NCBI GenBank assembly: GCA_964019695.1
Contig: OZ026517.1
Span: forward strand, 52,631,672-52,695,671
Length of the DNA: 64,000 nucleotides
DNA from: Loripinus fragilis
Taxonomy: Eukaryota; Mollusca; Bivalvia; Lucinida; Lucinidae
Reading direction: 5' to 3'
Numbering within the stretch: position 1 is the stretch's first letter; the number at the start of each line of letters is the position of its first letter. The translations under genes and the position numbers were made by a program. The notes beneath the pieces were generated by a model. It saw only the letters and a list, made by a program, of their open reading frames with translations, made no database searches and was not told the origin of the DNA. Below, in pieces: positions 1 through 11,214 of this stretch.

Positions 1-255
1 ATCCCTCTGGGATTTTTGTGCCTAAAACTCCATAATAAAAATGCAAGAAAAGACGCAATTAAAATATTCTTATTACTGAAAACAAAGCCGCGAAAAGCAA
101 TAATTACAAATCAACAAGTTCATTCTCTTTTTTCACAATTATCTCCTTTGCTTCTTGGTCAAATAAGTGTAGTCAAAGTACAGGCTAGTTTTAAATCTTA
201 AAAAAATCTCAGAATTAAGTATCCATTTATGCAAAATAATTCTAAAATGACACCA

Positions 256-470
256 TTAACCCTTAAAGCGCCAATCACGACTGCAGCAGACGACAAATTT
301 TTCAACATCTTTCTGAACTTTCGAAAAAAATAAGGTATGATATTTCATGAAAGCCGTCTGCCAGCAGACGATTCTCATGAAATATCATGCCTTATTTGTT
401 ATTTTTGATAAAAACTGCAAAATTTGAAATTGTCGTCTGCTGCAAATTATAGGTGGCGCTTTAAGGGTTA
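256..470. mobile_element. MITE-like inverted-repeat element with TTAACCCTT ends
   Basis: The ends are inverted copies: TTAACCCTTAAAGCGCCA on the left and its complement TGGCGCTTTAAGGGTTA on the right. Most of the interior is also self-complementary, so the strand could fold into one long hairpin centred near 365. The motif CAGCAGACGA or its complement lies near both ends and in the centre, and it recurs in other short elements of this window. No coding capacity is seen. The non-autonomous DNA transposon assignment is inferred from structure. Confidence 0.7.
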
Positions 471-780
471 GAAGGCCAAGTTAGAGTTAACCCCATTGTT
501 TTACAAGATCGATTGTGTGATATATTTGAAAAGTTCCTTCAAACATATCTCAAACAAACCAGCTTCCAAATGATGATCAGATTGAAAAACAGTTAGAGTG
601 AACCCTCTCTTCGAAAACAGTTTGTAGAAGTGACCGGTAAACTACAGGCTAATTTCCTTGACATGTAGTTTGTGTAAGGTCATGAGACATACCGTTGCCT
701 CAAATCTTACACCGCACCCAAACAAAAATAATATTCTCTACGCACTCCAGTATGGTTTTTGTAAGAAACGTTCATGCGAC

Positions 781-898
781 CACAGGAGCATGAAGTTCGG
801 TCCTTATATCACCTATATAGCCTAAAAACAAAAGCTCACGGTGTCATTACTACGTAATGACATCGTGAGCTTTTGGTTTTGAGGCTATAGCTCCTGTG
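781..898. mobile_element. hAT-like MITE nested in the LINE relic
   Basis: The element starts CACAGGAGC and ends GCTCCTGTG. It is flanked by a 7-bp direct duplication ATGCGAC (774-780 and 899-905). The reverse transcriptase frame reads through once the insert and one duplication are disregarded, which confirms the boundaries. The interior is a near-perfect hairpin around TACGTAATGACA. The duplication length suggests the hAT superfamily. A relative lies at 45230-45377. Confidence 0.8.
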
Positions 899-1174
899 AT
901 GCGACACGCAACTCATTCAACTAGCAGAGGATCTGAGAAGTCATCTCAAGTTGACTACAGTAATCTTGCTAGATTTTACTGAGGCTTTAAACATGATACA
1001 CCAACTTAAATACTGTTTAAGCTGTCTACCCAAAATTGGATCAGCTCCTGTCTATAGGGCAGCCCAGACGGTAGTGATTGAAAGGAAGCGTTCTTCAGAA
1101 GTACCTGTTTTATCAGGCGCACCACAAGGCTCTGTACTTGGAACACCTCACTTCCTACATAAACACATGATAAA

Positions 1175-1400
1175 TGAGCCACAACATGTGATATCCAACA
1201 ATGTGGTATGTTGACAAGTGTAGACTCAGACGAGCCTGTGCAGCATCCTTTTAAGCTTAGAAACTCCAAATGATGTTCAGTCAGTAGCTTAAGACTCAAA
1301 GGATATGCATACGACTAGTAAATGCTTTGACCAGACTGCGCGTATGCGCAGGCTGATCTGTGGCTTTGCTGGTCGCAGATACATCTCATGTCGCGGCTCA
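1175..1400. mobile_element. MITE family A (TGAGCC ends) nested in the LINE relic
   Basis: The ends are TGAGCCACAACATG and CATGTCGCGGCTCA, an imperfect inverted repeat. The interior carries a GC-rich palindromic core, GACTGCGCGTATGCGCAG, at about 1337-1354. Removing the element joins two parts of the reverse transcriptase frame around N-D-L, so the boundaries are supported by the host gene. The target duplication looks short (about 2 bp). Relatives lie at 9991-10235, 10442-10666 and 46917-47156. The TA-like target suggests Tc1/mariner mobilisation, which is inference. Confidence 0.8.
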
Positions 1401-1830
1401 AATGACCTCCAGGAAAATATCCAATCACAGGCCGGACTGTTAGCAGGTGATAATGCAGTTTACATCACAGTTAAGAGTAAAAATGACAGCAACATTTTCC
1501 AAAGGCACAATGATTACTTGAATAAACCTGGGGCATGAAATTCGATCCAAGTAAATGCCAGTTCACAGAAGTTCTGTATATTGGTAAGATTTGGCAGCCT
1601 ATCCATTCCCATTAAGCCCTCAATGGTGAGATCCTGGAATCTGTTGATTGTGCACGTTTGTATAAATGCATGTATTTGAAATGACCTGAGTTGGAATACC
1701 AAATGATTAAAAAAACCGCAGGTAACGCTAATCGTACTTTGGGCTTCGTTAAAAAGAACGTGAGAGCCAATAATCAGTTATTCAGTGAATAACCCTACAA
1801 TATCGGACACTCTTGTTAGATTTCAGGTTG

Positions 1831-2177
1831 GCTAAGGCCAGATTTTTTATAGTTGATTTACGGGATTCAGATTTAGGGTCGGGGGGGGGGGCGAAAAAAA
1901 AAGCTCTGAACTGGTCATTTTCACAGCTTTTTTTAATATCTCCAGAACAAATAGTAAAACTAGTAAAGTTAACAAACAGTCTGTTTTAAATCTTATATAG
2001 TTAATACTTTTCCTGCATAGGACAATCACTTTCAACAGTGGCGCTCTCGAAAATATACAAACATAATGTTTATAGTTGGAGGATAAAATAAAAAAAATAT
2101 CTTTGATTTTTTTCTACTTTCTGGAAAATTACAGTTGGAGGGTTCGCAAATCAAATGATAAAAAATCTGGCCTAAGC
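1831..2177. mobile_element. MITE-like element with GGCCAGATTTTTTAT ends
   Basis: Left end GCTAAGGCCAGATTTTTTAT matches the complement of the right end ATAAAAAATCTGGCCTAAGC with one or two mismatches. The interior holds a G10 run (about 1881-1890) and A/T-rich sequence without coding potential. It lies just past the last recognisable LINE codons. Confidence 0.6.
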
Positions 2178-2244
2178 TTGCACCACCCCACCTTGTGCAG
2201 CCCTAGCAGACGTTGTGCATGGTATGGTGTATAGTAATGAGAGT

Positions 2245-2435
2245 GCAGTACTACCTGTCTAAAGATGCCACTCTAAATAAGACCAATAATGGGTTGCCAA
2301 GACCAATTGTTGCTTAATGCCGGTCAAAAGTATAGGAGCATTCTGCAAAATGTTCGACCTTCATTAAGCTACCATTGTCTTTTGAGACCTTTGTTTTGTC
2401 TTTTTGAGTGGTCGTTTTAGACAGGTTTTACTGTA
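2245..2435. mobile_element. MITE with ACCTGTCTAAA-type ends
   Basis: The left end has ACTACCTGTCTAAAGATG and the right end CGTTTTAGACAGGTTTTACT, which are imperfect inverted copies. A related element with the same outer motif (CAGTAAAGCCTGTCTTAAGC) lies at 36872-37065. No coding capacity. Confidence 0.6.
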
Positions 2436-2758
2436 TTACACATTTTCTTTACGGAGATGATTTATTTCGGATTTTAGCCCATGTTTTGCTTTAAAATCAA
2501 TGGAGTACTTTTGTCTTGTTATCAGATCATTAATTGTTTTCTACTTTAAACTTATTTAAATGGCTAATGGAATCTCAGGGGGAGGGGGTAACTGCCTATA
2601 TATAACACAGTACGGAGCTGCGTGCCGAAGAGTTCCCTTTTTCAGCTCCGCAAGGTATATGATAAACCCCATTTTTAAAAAGAGAAAGTATATGTATGGC
2701 CCTATTTTCTGATGTTGGTATATAAACGGCCAAAATTTTTTGACACCAATGTATATGC
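2436..2758. other. No gene seen
   Basis: AT-rich sequence between a MITE and the GATA microsatellite. I see no open frame, RNA motif or inverted repeat here. Confidence 0.5.
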
Positions 2759-2859
<101 letters not shown>

Positions 2860-3090
2860 CTTACTTGTTATACACTTTCTTAACTATATTTTAATGTTCA
2901 CTGTTTAATACCATATTACTTTTTTTCCTTTTCAATATTTCAACCAACTCTGTTATCTTGAGCCCTTTCATTGATACTGGTCTTCTCTGTCTTCCGTTAT
3001 TACACTATATCCACTTAAACGATCATTTCTCATTTGCAACTATTAATTAGAACATTGCTCGTATAACAGTTATCAAATAAACTAGTTTCA

Positions 3091-3247
3091 TTAACTCTGT
3101 GCCTACTAGTGTCGTCTGCTGATGACATTTGCAAACAGTTTGGCACTGTAATGATATTCCCTTAAAGAATTAAAAAAAAAAAGTTAATTTTGAAAAAAAA
3201 AAATCAGCAGACGACATATGAAAAAATACCCAGTACGCAAAGAGTAA
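3091..3247. mobile_element. Short MITE carrying GTCGTCTGCTGA
   Basis: Left end TTAACTCTGTGCCTACT and the complement of the right end TTTACTCTTTGCGTACTGG are imperfect inverted repeats. GTCGTCTGCTGA on the left and TCAGCAGACGAC on the right lie about 20 bp inside each end. The centre is A-rich. It belongs with the elements at 256-470 and 30980-31203 that share the CAGCAGACGA subterminal motif. Confidence 0.65.
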
Positions 3248-4101
3248 AACAACAAAATATCATTATATGTATATATCAGTTATCGTTTCTTTTGGACCCT
3301 AAATTTAAAGTGCCCGATTGTTTATTTGTGTAGAATGATGCAAAGCTTATTTTAATGTTAATTACTGTATTTTTCACCTACTAAATATATGTGGCTTACA
3401 CATGATTTTTTCTCAATTAATGGTAATCTATTTTAAATACTATCCCTCCAACAGAGACAGTAGCAAATTTTACTGAGAGCGAAAATAGTTTACACTATTA
3501 TTGGCCACACTATCAATATAAGTGTGATTTATTACATTTACTTATGATAAATGTCGTGCAACAGAAAAACAAACATTATGCCATATTCCACATCTCAGTC
3601 CAAAGCAGAGCTGGTCAAAATCAGCGACGGCCCCTAAGTGAATTTTGAGCGCAACATGCGACCCTGTCATGATATATGCGTATAAGACGTGAGACCTGAC
3701 ATTTGATACCCTTTAATGCTATAAGGGAATTTATTTCTCGATGAGGCACTGGCGATAAGATGAAAGAAGACCTACAAATTAAGAAATAATGGTAAGCAAA
3801 TTTTAAAGATCAGTTTATCAAATTTTCAATTTAAGTTTGACAGTATTTAAACATTCGATATTAACGACCTTATTACAGAAAAATGTAATGTATATGTATA
3901 CACTCTTTATAACAGCCCATTTAGTATGCAATGAAATAATACACTTTTTACATTGAACAATGTCTGTTAGACCACAATCGTAACAAATCACATATGTAAC
4001 AGCTATGTCACGAGTGTGATCACAAACTTAGTCAGGAAATAATATGTTACAAAATAGGGTTTGGCATTAGAATCATATTTGTCACATGTGTGCTTAACTA
4101 T
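3248..4101. other. No gene seen
   Basis: AT-rich sequence without a credible open frame, RNA gene or strong repeat. Confidence 0.5.
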
Positions 4102-4984
4102 GGAACGACTCAACTGCCTTATATTCGACACTTTCTAGTCGTCATGTGCAAGAGTCACTTTGTTATGTTACAAAATCTGTTCGTTCTTTGGATTCAACTA
4201 TATGTTGTGCATACATTGTAATTTGGCCTCTGCCAAAGTAAAGTTGTTGTGCGCAAAATGTGGTCAAATTATTTAATCATGGGCGAAATTTAAATTTATT
4301 TCGCCCTGTGCATTATTAGTTCGTTGTGGGAATAAAGTCAACTGTTATGTCATTACTCTAGTTATTAAGTATACAATGCGACCAGTCTTGTTCAATTATG
4401 AATTTGTTTGGTACTTAAAACAAGTCGTTATGTGCAAAATGTAATTCGTTATGTGCAAAATGAATTGCATGCTGTGCTGTATTAGTTCGTCATATGCATA
4501 AATTCATTTGTTATGTCGTTAAACAAGTTGTTATGTATACATTGCGGTCAGTCTTGTCCAAATATCAATTTGTTTGGTACTCAAAAAAGTTGTTATCTTC
4601 AAAATTTATTTCGTTATGTGCAAAATCTATTTGTTTCTGTGCATAAATTCATTTGTTTTGTAAATTACACGTTGTTATGTATACACTGTAATCGGTCTTG
4701 CACAAGTATCAATATGTTTGGAACTCAAAACAATTCGTCATGTGGTACCATCGTTTGTCATGCGGAAATGTATTTCACGAATATGTCCTGTCAACTTGTA
4801 GTTAGCCTCATCACCATTATCATCATCATCGTCATCATCATGAAGTTTAAACACCATATGAAGTACGACAAATTAATACTGAACAGGACGAAATGCATTT
4901 TGCACATAACGAAATAGACTTTGCACACAACGGCATGTTTTGAGTACCAAACAAATTGATATTTGGATAATACCAGTTACTGTC

Positions 4985-5200
4985 GTGCCAACCAAGAGTG
5001 GCAGTGACGTAGTATTTTGTTTACAGTTGTAAAGTAAAATTTAACTTGTACACTCCGCTTAAGCTAACGCTAATCGATAGATCACTTGTGTATTCATCCT
5101 ATCCTGCGGATAGGATGAATACACAAGTGATTTATCGGTTAGAAGTCGCTGATAACGTTGTAAACAAAACGTGACGTCACTGTCACTCTTGGCTGGTAGG
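4985..5200. mobile_element. Foldback element inside unit 1
   Basis: Ends GTGCCAACCAAGAGTGGCAG and CTGTCACTCTTGGCTGGTAG are imperfect inverted repeats of about 40 bp. At the centre lies a hairpin with arms of about 35 bp (5071-5105 and 5107-5141) containing GATCACTTGTGTATTCATCC. A second copy at 6266-6480 lies in the opposite orientation although its flanks are in the same orientation. Confidence 0.7.
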
Positions 5201-6265
5201 ATAGTACAATATATACTTAACAACTTGCTTAATGACATAACAAACCAATTTATACATACAGCGAACTAATACTACACAGTGCGAAATAAGTTTTGCACAT
5301 GAAAAAAAAAACCCAAAAAACACATAACAAATTGTGTTGTGTACACAACAAATTTACTTTTGCAAAGGACCAATTGCAATGTATATGTTCTGCACAAAGT
5401 GAAAATCTAGACAATTCCGGAATCACTCTGCCAAAGTGAGAATTCCTAAATTGGCGGACAGAGTGAGAATTCTCACTTTGCGCGGTTCAATTCCGGAATT
5501 GTCCGTGCGCAAAGTGGGAATCTGGACGAAGTCAGAATATTTATCGATCGTTTTTTTCTTTAAAATCGGTATGTAGAAATAATATACCAATCTCCAAATA
5601 ATTCAAAGCCGTTTTTTAGTGTGAATAATTTCATTTGTTATGTCATTACTCTAGTTATTAAGTATTCAATGCCACCAGTCTTGTTCAAATATGAATTTGT
5701 TTGGTACTTAAAACAAGTCGTTATGTGCAAAATGCAATTCGTTGTGTGCAAAATGAATTGCATGCTGTGTCATATGCATAAATTAATTTGTTATGTCGTT
5801 AAACAAGTTGTTATGTATACATTGCGGTCAGTCTTGTCCAAATATCAATTTGTTTGGTACTCAAAAAAGTTGTTATGTTCAAAATTTATTTCGTTATGTG
5901 CAAAATGTATTTGTTTCTGTGCATAGATTCATTTGTTTTGTAAATAACACGTTGTGATGTACACACTGTTACCGGTCTTGCACAAGTATCAATTTGCTTG
6001 GAACTCAAAACAATTCGTCATGTGGTACAGATGGTTTGTCATGCGGAAATGTATTTCACGAATATGTCCTGTCAACTTGTAGTTAGCCTCATCACCATTA
6101 TCATCATCATCGTCATCATCATGAAGTTTAAACACCATATGAAGTACGACAAATTAATACTGAACAGGACGAAATGCATTTTGCACATAACGAAATAGAC
6201 TTTGCACATAACGGCATGTTTTGAGTACCAAACAAATTGATATTTGGATAATACCAGTTACTGTC

Positions 6266-6480
6266 GTGCCAAACAAGAGTGACAGTGGCGTCATGTTTTG
6301 TTTACAAAGTAAGCAGGGACTAATAATCGATAGATCACTTGTGTATTGATCCTATCCACAGGATAGGATCAATACACAAGTGATCTATCGATTCGCGTTA
6401 ACTCAAATGGAGTGTAAAGTTAGTGTTTTACTTAACAATTGTAAACAAAATACTACGTCACTGTCACTCTTGGTTGGCAT
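6266..6480. mobile_element. Foldback element inside unit 2, flipped
   Basis: Same family as 4985-5200. The central hairpin has perfect 33-bp arms (6325-6357 and 6361-6393) with loop ACA. The asymmetric spacer (GAGTGTAAAGTTAGTGTTTT and neighbours) is on the right here and on the left, as its complement, in the other copy. Confidence 0.7.
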
Positions 6481-6768
6481 TACAGTACAATATACATTTA
6501 ACAACTTGTTTAATGACATAACAAATCAATTTATACATACAGCGAACTAATACTACACAGTGCGAAATAAGTTTTGCACATAAAAAAATAATTTAACCAC
6601 ATAACAAATTGTGTTGTGTACACAACAAATTTACTTTTGCAAAGGACCAATTGCAATGTATACACAACGGAGTATAGCATCCAAAGAACGAATTTAGTTT
6701 GTACATAACAAAGTGACCCTTGCAGATGACGAATAGAATGTACACAATATGAGGCAGTCGAGGCGTTC

Positions 6769-7480
6769 TATGAACATATTTGACCTGGACCTTTGACTCC
6801 AATGTCTTATCCGTATTCCTGAGACCTTTTCTGTGATCTACACACGATAGGCAATTATTGAGCTAAATATGAACACCTTTCTTATAACAAGACATTTGTA
6901 GCAATTTACACACCATAGGCAATCGTTGAGCCAAATATAAAAAATGAAAGAGGAGTTCGCGTTACGAGCCGTAGACAGGTTTAAAGTATATGTGACCTTG
7001 ATTTTTGACTCCAAGGTCGTGCCAGTGATCTGAAACCTTTGTTGTAATCTACACACCAGAAGTAATCATTTTAATAAATATTTACACCCTACATCAAAAA
7101 ATGAAAGAAGAGTTCGTGTTATGAGACGCAAGATAGCTTTTGACAGATTTCAGGTTTATTTGACATTGACCAATGTGATATCGTATTATGAGGCCTGCTT
7201 TGTAATCAACACACTATATAGGCAACCGTTGTGCCAAATCTGAACACCCTTGATAAAAATGAAAGAAGAGGTCGCGTTACAAGCTGTAAGACAGATTTGA
7301 AGTGTATGCGACCTTGACCTTTGACTCCATGGTCATATCGGTGATTTTTATTGCTCGTTGTAATCCACACGCCATTGGCAATAATTGTACCAGATATGAA
7401 CATCCTCGGTTCAAAAATGAAAGAGGAGTTTGCGTTAAAAGCAAAACCGACTGAAAAAGAGTGGATATAACTTCTGAGCA
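6769..7480. repeat. Degenerate tandem repeat rich in TGACCTTTGACTCC
   Basis: Diverged copies of a monomer of about 150-200 bp. Landmarks are the TGACC-n-GACCTTTGACTCC-like motif near 6783, 6991, 7155 and 7308, followed by ACACACNATAGGCAATNNTTG near 6838, 6906, 7206 and 7364, and then ATGAAAGAAGAGTTCGCGTT-like sequence. Short frames on the minus strand are by-products. Confidence 0.65.
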
Positions 7481-8408
7481 ATGAAATATAGGTCAGACTG
7501 GCCTATATATATTCTGAGATCAAACTTAGGGTCGTACTTTTGCAAACTCAAATGTTTGATGTCAAGGGTCCGGTCATACAAACCTTTATTACAAATTGTC
7601 ATGTCTAAATATCGCTGAACCTTGAAATATAGTTCGCAGTGGACTACTTTTATTTTGATGTCAACCATGCTGTCATACTGACCATTAAACCTAAAATGTC
7701 TTGTCCAAACGCCCAATAATCTTCAGCCGCATATCAGGCAAAGTCACTGACCCATGGAATAAAGGTCACAGTGATCGAGTTTTATTTTGAGGCCAAACAT
7801 CTAGCCATGAGATAATCCTTGCAGGTAACTCAATAGCCAGTGGTCAAATAGTGTCGTTACTCCTACTTACAAGTGCGAGATTTTCTGCCTTCTCTGACTA
7901 GAAAATGAAAGTTTCATAGAGTTACAATTAAACACCAGAGGGCATTAGGTCCTCAAGCGCTCACCTGACATTGAGTCACAAGAATAACCTAATATAAGGT
8001 TTTACAATGTCAAGATCAATCTAGGACCATCATTGGAACACAATTTGTATACTGAGACAAAACAAGACTAAAGGTGATTGGCCCATTAGTTTCAGAGACG
8101 AAGAATTTAATAGCTTTTACCTAACATGGCATGGAACACATTTTGGTCATGCGACATGGATACTACAGTCATAATTATTTAAGGTTGTCTAATTTTCAAT
8201 CCAATAACAGCTACGTTGGCTGAGAGGTCAAATGTCAATCATGACCTTTTGTAGTTACTAAAAGTCAATGATTCATTAGGTTAAATATATCTAGTAAGTA
8301 TTATAACTTTGTTGACGCAAAAGTTATCGAAAATCATCTTTTCTAGGTTTCCCCCATATCAATACATTCAGAAACACATTTGACCTGGTCGTAAAGTAGT
8401 TAAGAAAT
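7481..8408. other. No gene seen
   Basis: Continues faint TGACC/AGGTCA-containing repeat sequence and then featureless AT-rich DNA. The 93-codon minus-strand frame at 7435-7716 has no recognisable domain. Confidence 0.4.
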
Positions 8409-8549
8409 GAATTCAATTTTTCGAATGTTCATGGAATCATGAATACTTCGGGTCTCGTGCAAAGTAAGTGAAGCCCGAATGGCTTCACGTTTACTTTGCA
8501 AGAGACCCGAAGTATTCATGATTCCATGAACATTCCAAAAGTTGAATTT
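8409..8549. repeat. Long hairpin (palindromic element)
   Basis: Near-perfect inverted arms of about 60 bp meet around GTGAAGCCCGAATGGCTTCAC. The arms contain ATGAATACTTCGGGTCTC and its complement. This is probably a foldback MITE. No target duplication was resolved. Confidence 0.7.
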
Positions 8550-9294
8550 GTTACATATATTTACATTTTATATTATCAGTCAAGTATCAATTTTCAATTT
8601 TCACCTAACATGGCTGGTTTTCCAGATATTTTGAATTAAATCAGACATAACGTAGGGTTTGGAATAGCCAAAACGCCAAATTTCCGCGCTTAACGTCATG
8701 GCGATACGTGTTCGACGTCATGCAAACGTCAGTAAACAAGCAACGTTATTGGATGGGCTTGACTCTAGCCCGCTCAAATGGCGCGTAAGTGGGTGTGGCT
8801 TAGATCGATTTGTTCATGAAGGTATGAACCACATCTCAAATGTAAAGGTTCATTTAAATACTCGCAGTGGAAATGTAAATATATCAAGATAACCCTTGGA
8901 TCATTAGTCAAACATACGTTAAAGAGCCCACATACACAATGCTACATACCAAGCAGCCAATCATTGCGCTTTATTTTGAGTCTGAGAATGAACTCAAGTT
9001 TTATAACCTCGAGGCCAAAATCCAGGGTCATTGAACCTTTGGTTCTGGAGAATAAGCTTTTTTTAAAGGTTTGACCTAATATAGGCATGACGGCCATTTT
9101 TGTCATCTGACCTAGACCACATAGTCATTTTCGCATTGTCTCATCTAATGGATGATCCATATTAGATTTGAGTTCAATTAAGAAAATATGCTCAAATATA
9201 CCGATGACCGTCCAACATGAGCGACCTTGGCTGAAAATTTGGTGTTTGTAATCATGGCAACTAGGGAAAATACACGCCTCATCGCTAGAGCTCC
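8550..9294. other. No gene seen
   Basis: AT-rich sequence up to the start of the large duplication. The 64-codon frame at 8698-8892 has no recognisable features. Confidence 0.4.
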
Positions 9295-9980
9295 TTTGGA
9301 ATGATAAGTATATGAGTCGTTATATGAGAAAAACAACAATGTGGCTATGCGTCATGAGGAGACACAGATCAGCCTAGACATTATCTTCCGATAGATGGTA
9401 TTCATATCTTCAGAGAATATAGACATGCGCAGACAATGAGAAAATATATATACGTAGTATAGGCTGACCATTTTGATCAGCCCCCATTCTATACATTTTA
9501 TATCCCGGTGTGTTTCATGTATTGATTATTCCTTTTAAAATATGTTAAAGTGTCTTTAGAAATTAATACGAGAGAGTCATATGAAAATACCGCAGGTAAA
9601 ATTTGATTTATTTTATTATTTATTTTTTGTAGTAAAACATGGCCCGTTAAAATTCTTAGCTCGCCTTAAGCAAAATCATAGATTTTTGCAGCAGACGATA
9701 TTTACTTTAGGAATCCTTAATATATGCCTTGACAGTTCACGTGAATTGTCTGCTGAATGGACGACTTACGCGAAATTTCAAACATTACTTATTCAGGTTC
9801 GAAATAGTTAACCCTTAACACGCAAGCTTTTTTTGTCTGTTTGCTTTTTTTCGTCTGCATGTATCGAAGTGCGCCTCAGACTGTTTTTTTCATGGAAGCA
9901 AAATCAGACTGCTTCTAACAAGAGCAGTCCGATCAGGGTCCACAGATAGAGTAAACGACAAAAGTCGTGACTGGCGGGAA
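9295..9980. repeat. Duplication block A, copy 1
   Basis: Matches 36186-36868 in direct orientation with only scattered substitutions. It starts at TTTGGAATGATAAG and ends near CGGGAAAT in both copies. A 76-codon frame (9581-9811; partner 36472-36702) is kept in both copies. Its conservation is what a recent duplication predicts, and I recognise no domain, so it is not called a gene. The motif GCAGCAGACGAT and a TTAACCCTTAACACGC end motif link part of this block to the 256-470 MITE family. Confidence 0.75.
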
Positions 9981-9990
9981 ATAGGTTATA

Positions 9991-10235
9991 TGAGCGGTGA
10001 CATCTGATTTCCAACATTGTGGTATTTTGACAAAAGTAGACCCAGACGAGTCTGTGCAGCCTCCTTTTAAGCTTAGAATCTCCAAATGCTGTTCAGTCAG
10101 TAGCTTAACACTCATAGAACATTTAAACGACTAGCAAAGGCTCTGATCAGACTGCGCGTATGCACAGGCTGATCTGAGGCTTTGCTGATCGCACGTACCA
10201 CATTGTTGGAAATCTCAATCTCATGTCACGGCTCA
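9991..10235. mobile_element. MITE family A, copy 2
   Basis: Starts TGAGCGGTGACATC and ends CATGTCACGGCTCA, with TA on each side. Subterminal TTCCAACATTGTGG on the left and CCACATTGTTGGAA on the right are complements. The core GACTGCGCGTATGCACAG lies at about 10150-10167. It is absent at the matching place in the second duplication copy. Confidence 0.75.
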
Positions 10236-10273
10236 TATCAGAACATCGTCTCCTCCCAGCCAGCATACAGTAT

Positions 10274-10343
10274 CAGGCCACCATCGGCCAGCCTGCGAAA
10301 CGTCATTTAAATAGCGATGCGATGGCGGGCCGATGGTGGCCTG
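10274..10343. repeat. Inverted repeat AGGCCACCATCGGCC
   Basis: CAGGCCACCATCGGCCAGCC and GGCGGGCCGATGGTGGCCTG form a stem around a short AT-rich loop. The same stem with a different loop occurs at about 37433-37492 in the second duplication copy, so it belonged to the ancestral sequence. Confidence 0.6.
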
Positions 10344-10441
10344 CTTTCAGATGTCCACAGGCTAAAGTCGTGATTTGTGTTTTAAAGGTCAAAGTAGTCA
10401 GGGTAGGTATTGTTTATTATTGATTGTTATTGTTTGGTCCT

Positions 10442-10666
10442 TGAGCCGCGACATGAGATTTCCAACAATGTGGCATGAGCGACCAGCAAAGGCTCCGATC
10501 AGCCTGCGCATACGCGCAGTCTGATTAGAGCCTATGTTAGTCGCTTGATTATTCTATGACGGTTAAGCTTCTGACTGAACATCATTTTGAGTTTCTAAGC
10601 TACATGCTAGTCTCAGTCCACACATGTCAAAATGCCACATTGTTGGAAATCACATGTCGCTGCTCG
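10442..10666. mobile_element. MITE family A, copy 3 (reversed)
   Basis: Starts TGAGCCGCGACATGAG and ends in a damaged CATGTCGCTGCTCG. Subterminal TTCCAACAATGTGGCA and its complement TGCCACATTGTTGGAA are intact. The core AGCCTGCGCATACGCGCAG is read in the opposite orientation to the other copies. Confidence 0.7.
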
Positions 10667-10984
10667 TATACACGTACTTGTGGTCAATACCTTTTAAGTG
10701 GCGGAATTCAATATATTATTGTCTTCAATATAATGAAAATCAATAAGTTTGCTAAAACATGTACGAAGCCCTTATATATACTCGAGTATATATATAGTTA
10801 ATGGGCTTGAATGAGCATCTATTTTGCCTTAACTCTTGCCAATCACGGCTTCTGTATACGTGAAGTGTGTGGGATTATATCTCCAGCTTTTGATATTTCT
10901 CCAAGTTTTGATTTTCAATTTGAATGGTCCGACTCAAAGTACAATTATTAAAATTCGACAACGTTAGACATGCAGATTTATACA

Positions 10985-11214
10985 TGGGCCTCGACGCGAG
11001 ATAACCTGTCTTCGGGAGTTTGCGAACAACAAAGGCGCAGACCAGCCTGCACATCTACACAGTCTGTTCAGCGCCTTTGTTATTCGCCTTTTAGAAACTT
11101 TCATATATTAACTTGCTACTAGCGAAATTTCAGTTTTCTAGCTAGTCGAGGAGACTGGTTTGAGTCTCGGTTTGTCGGAAACCCCAAAGACAGATTTTGT
11201 CGCGTCGAGGCCCA
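10985..11214. mobile_element. MITE family B (TGGGCCTCG ends), copy 1
   Basis: Left end TGGGCCTCGACGCGAGATAA and right end TTTGTCGCGTCGAGGCCCA are inverted copies, with GTCTTCGGG / CCCCAAAGAC just inside. The interior carries AGCCTGCACATCTACACAG, the same type of palindromic core as in family A. Relatives are at 49293-49531 and, decayed, at 12081-12259. Confidence 0.75.

Larger units (their letters stand above)
615..1795 (+). pseudogene. Decayed LINE reverse transcriptase with two nested MITEs
   Basis: This is part of a non-LTR retrotransposon reverse transcriptase of the Jockey/CR1 kind. Recognisable pieces in order are an N-Y-R-x-I-S-L-T block (about 635), Q-Y-G-F-x-K-x-R-S-C-D (about 750), the L-L-D-F-T-E-A-L catalytic block (about 960), S-G-A-P-Q-G-S-V-L-G (about 1115), a degenerate A-D-D box reading A-G-D-N-A-V-Y (about 1445), and R-T-L-G-F near 1735. 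Two short elements (781-898 and 1175-1400) interrupt the frame, which continues in register across each of them when the insert is disregarded. Further damage includes a frameshift near 1535 and an in-frame stop near 1708. The endonuclease domain and 5' part are not seen. It is a dead copy. Confidence 0.8.
4102..6768. repeat. Composite foldback structure of two tandem units
   Basis: Two direct units, about 4334-5383 and 5624-6660, share nearly the same sequence. Each is internally self-complementary: the left part carries TTCGTTATGTGCAAAATG and TTTGTTTGGTACTCAAAA motifs and the right part carries their complements. The outer flanks are also inverted: 4102-4270 matches the complement of about 6600-6768, including GTGCAAGAGTCACTTTGTTA. 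The whole block could therefore fold back on itself. The open frames inside (up to 134 codons) are repeats of low-complexity sequence and are not accepted as genes. The spacer at 5384-5620 contains its own inverted repeat around TGAGAATTCTCA. Confidence 0.75.

Noticed and set aside
4513..4917. 134-codon frame in the foldback block
   Set aside because: Built from repeated GTTATGTGCAAAATG modules and an ATCATC run. It recurs only in part in the second unit.
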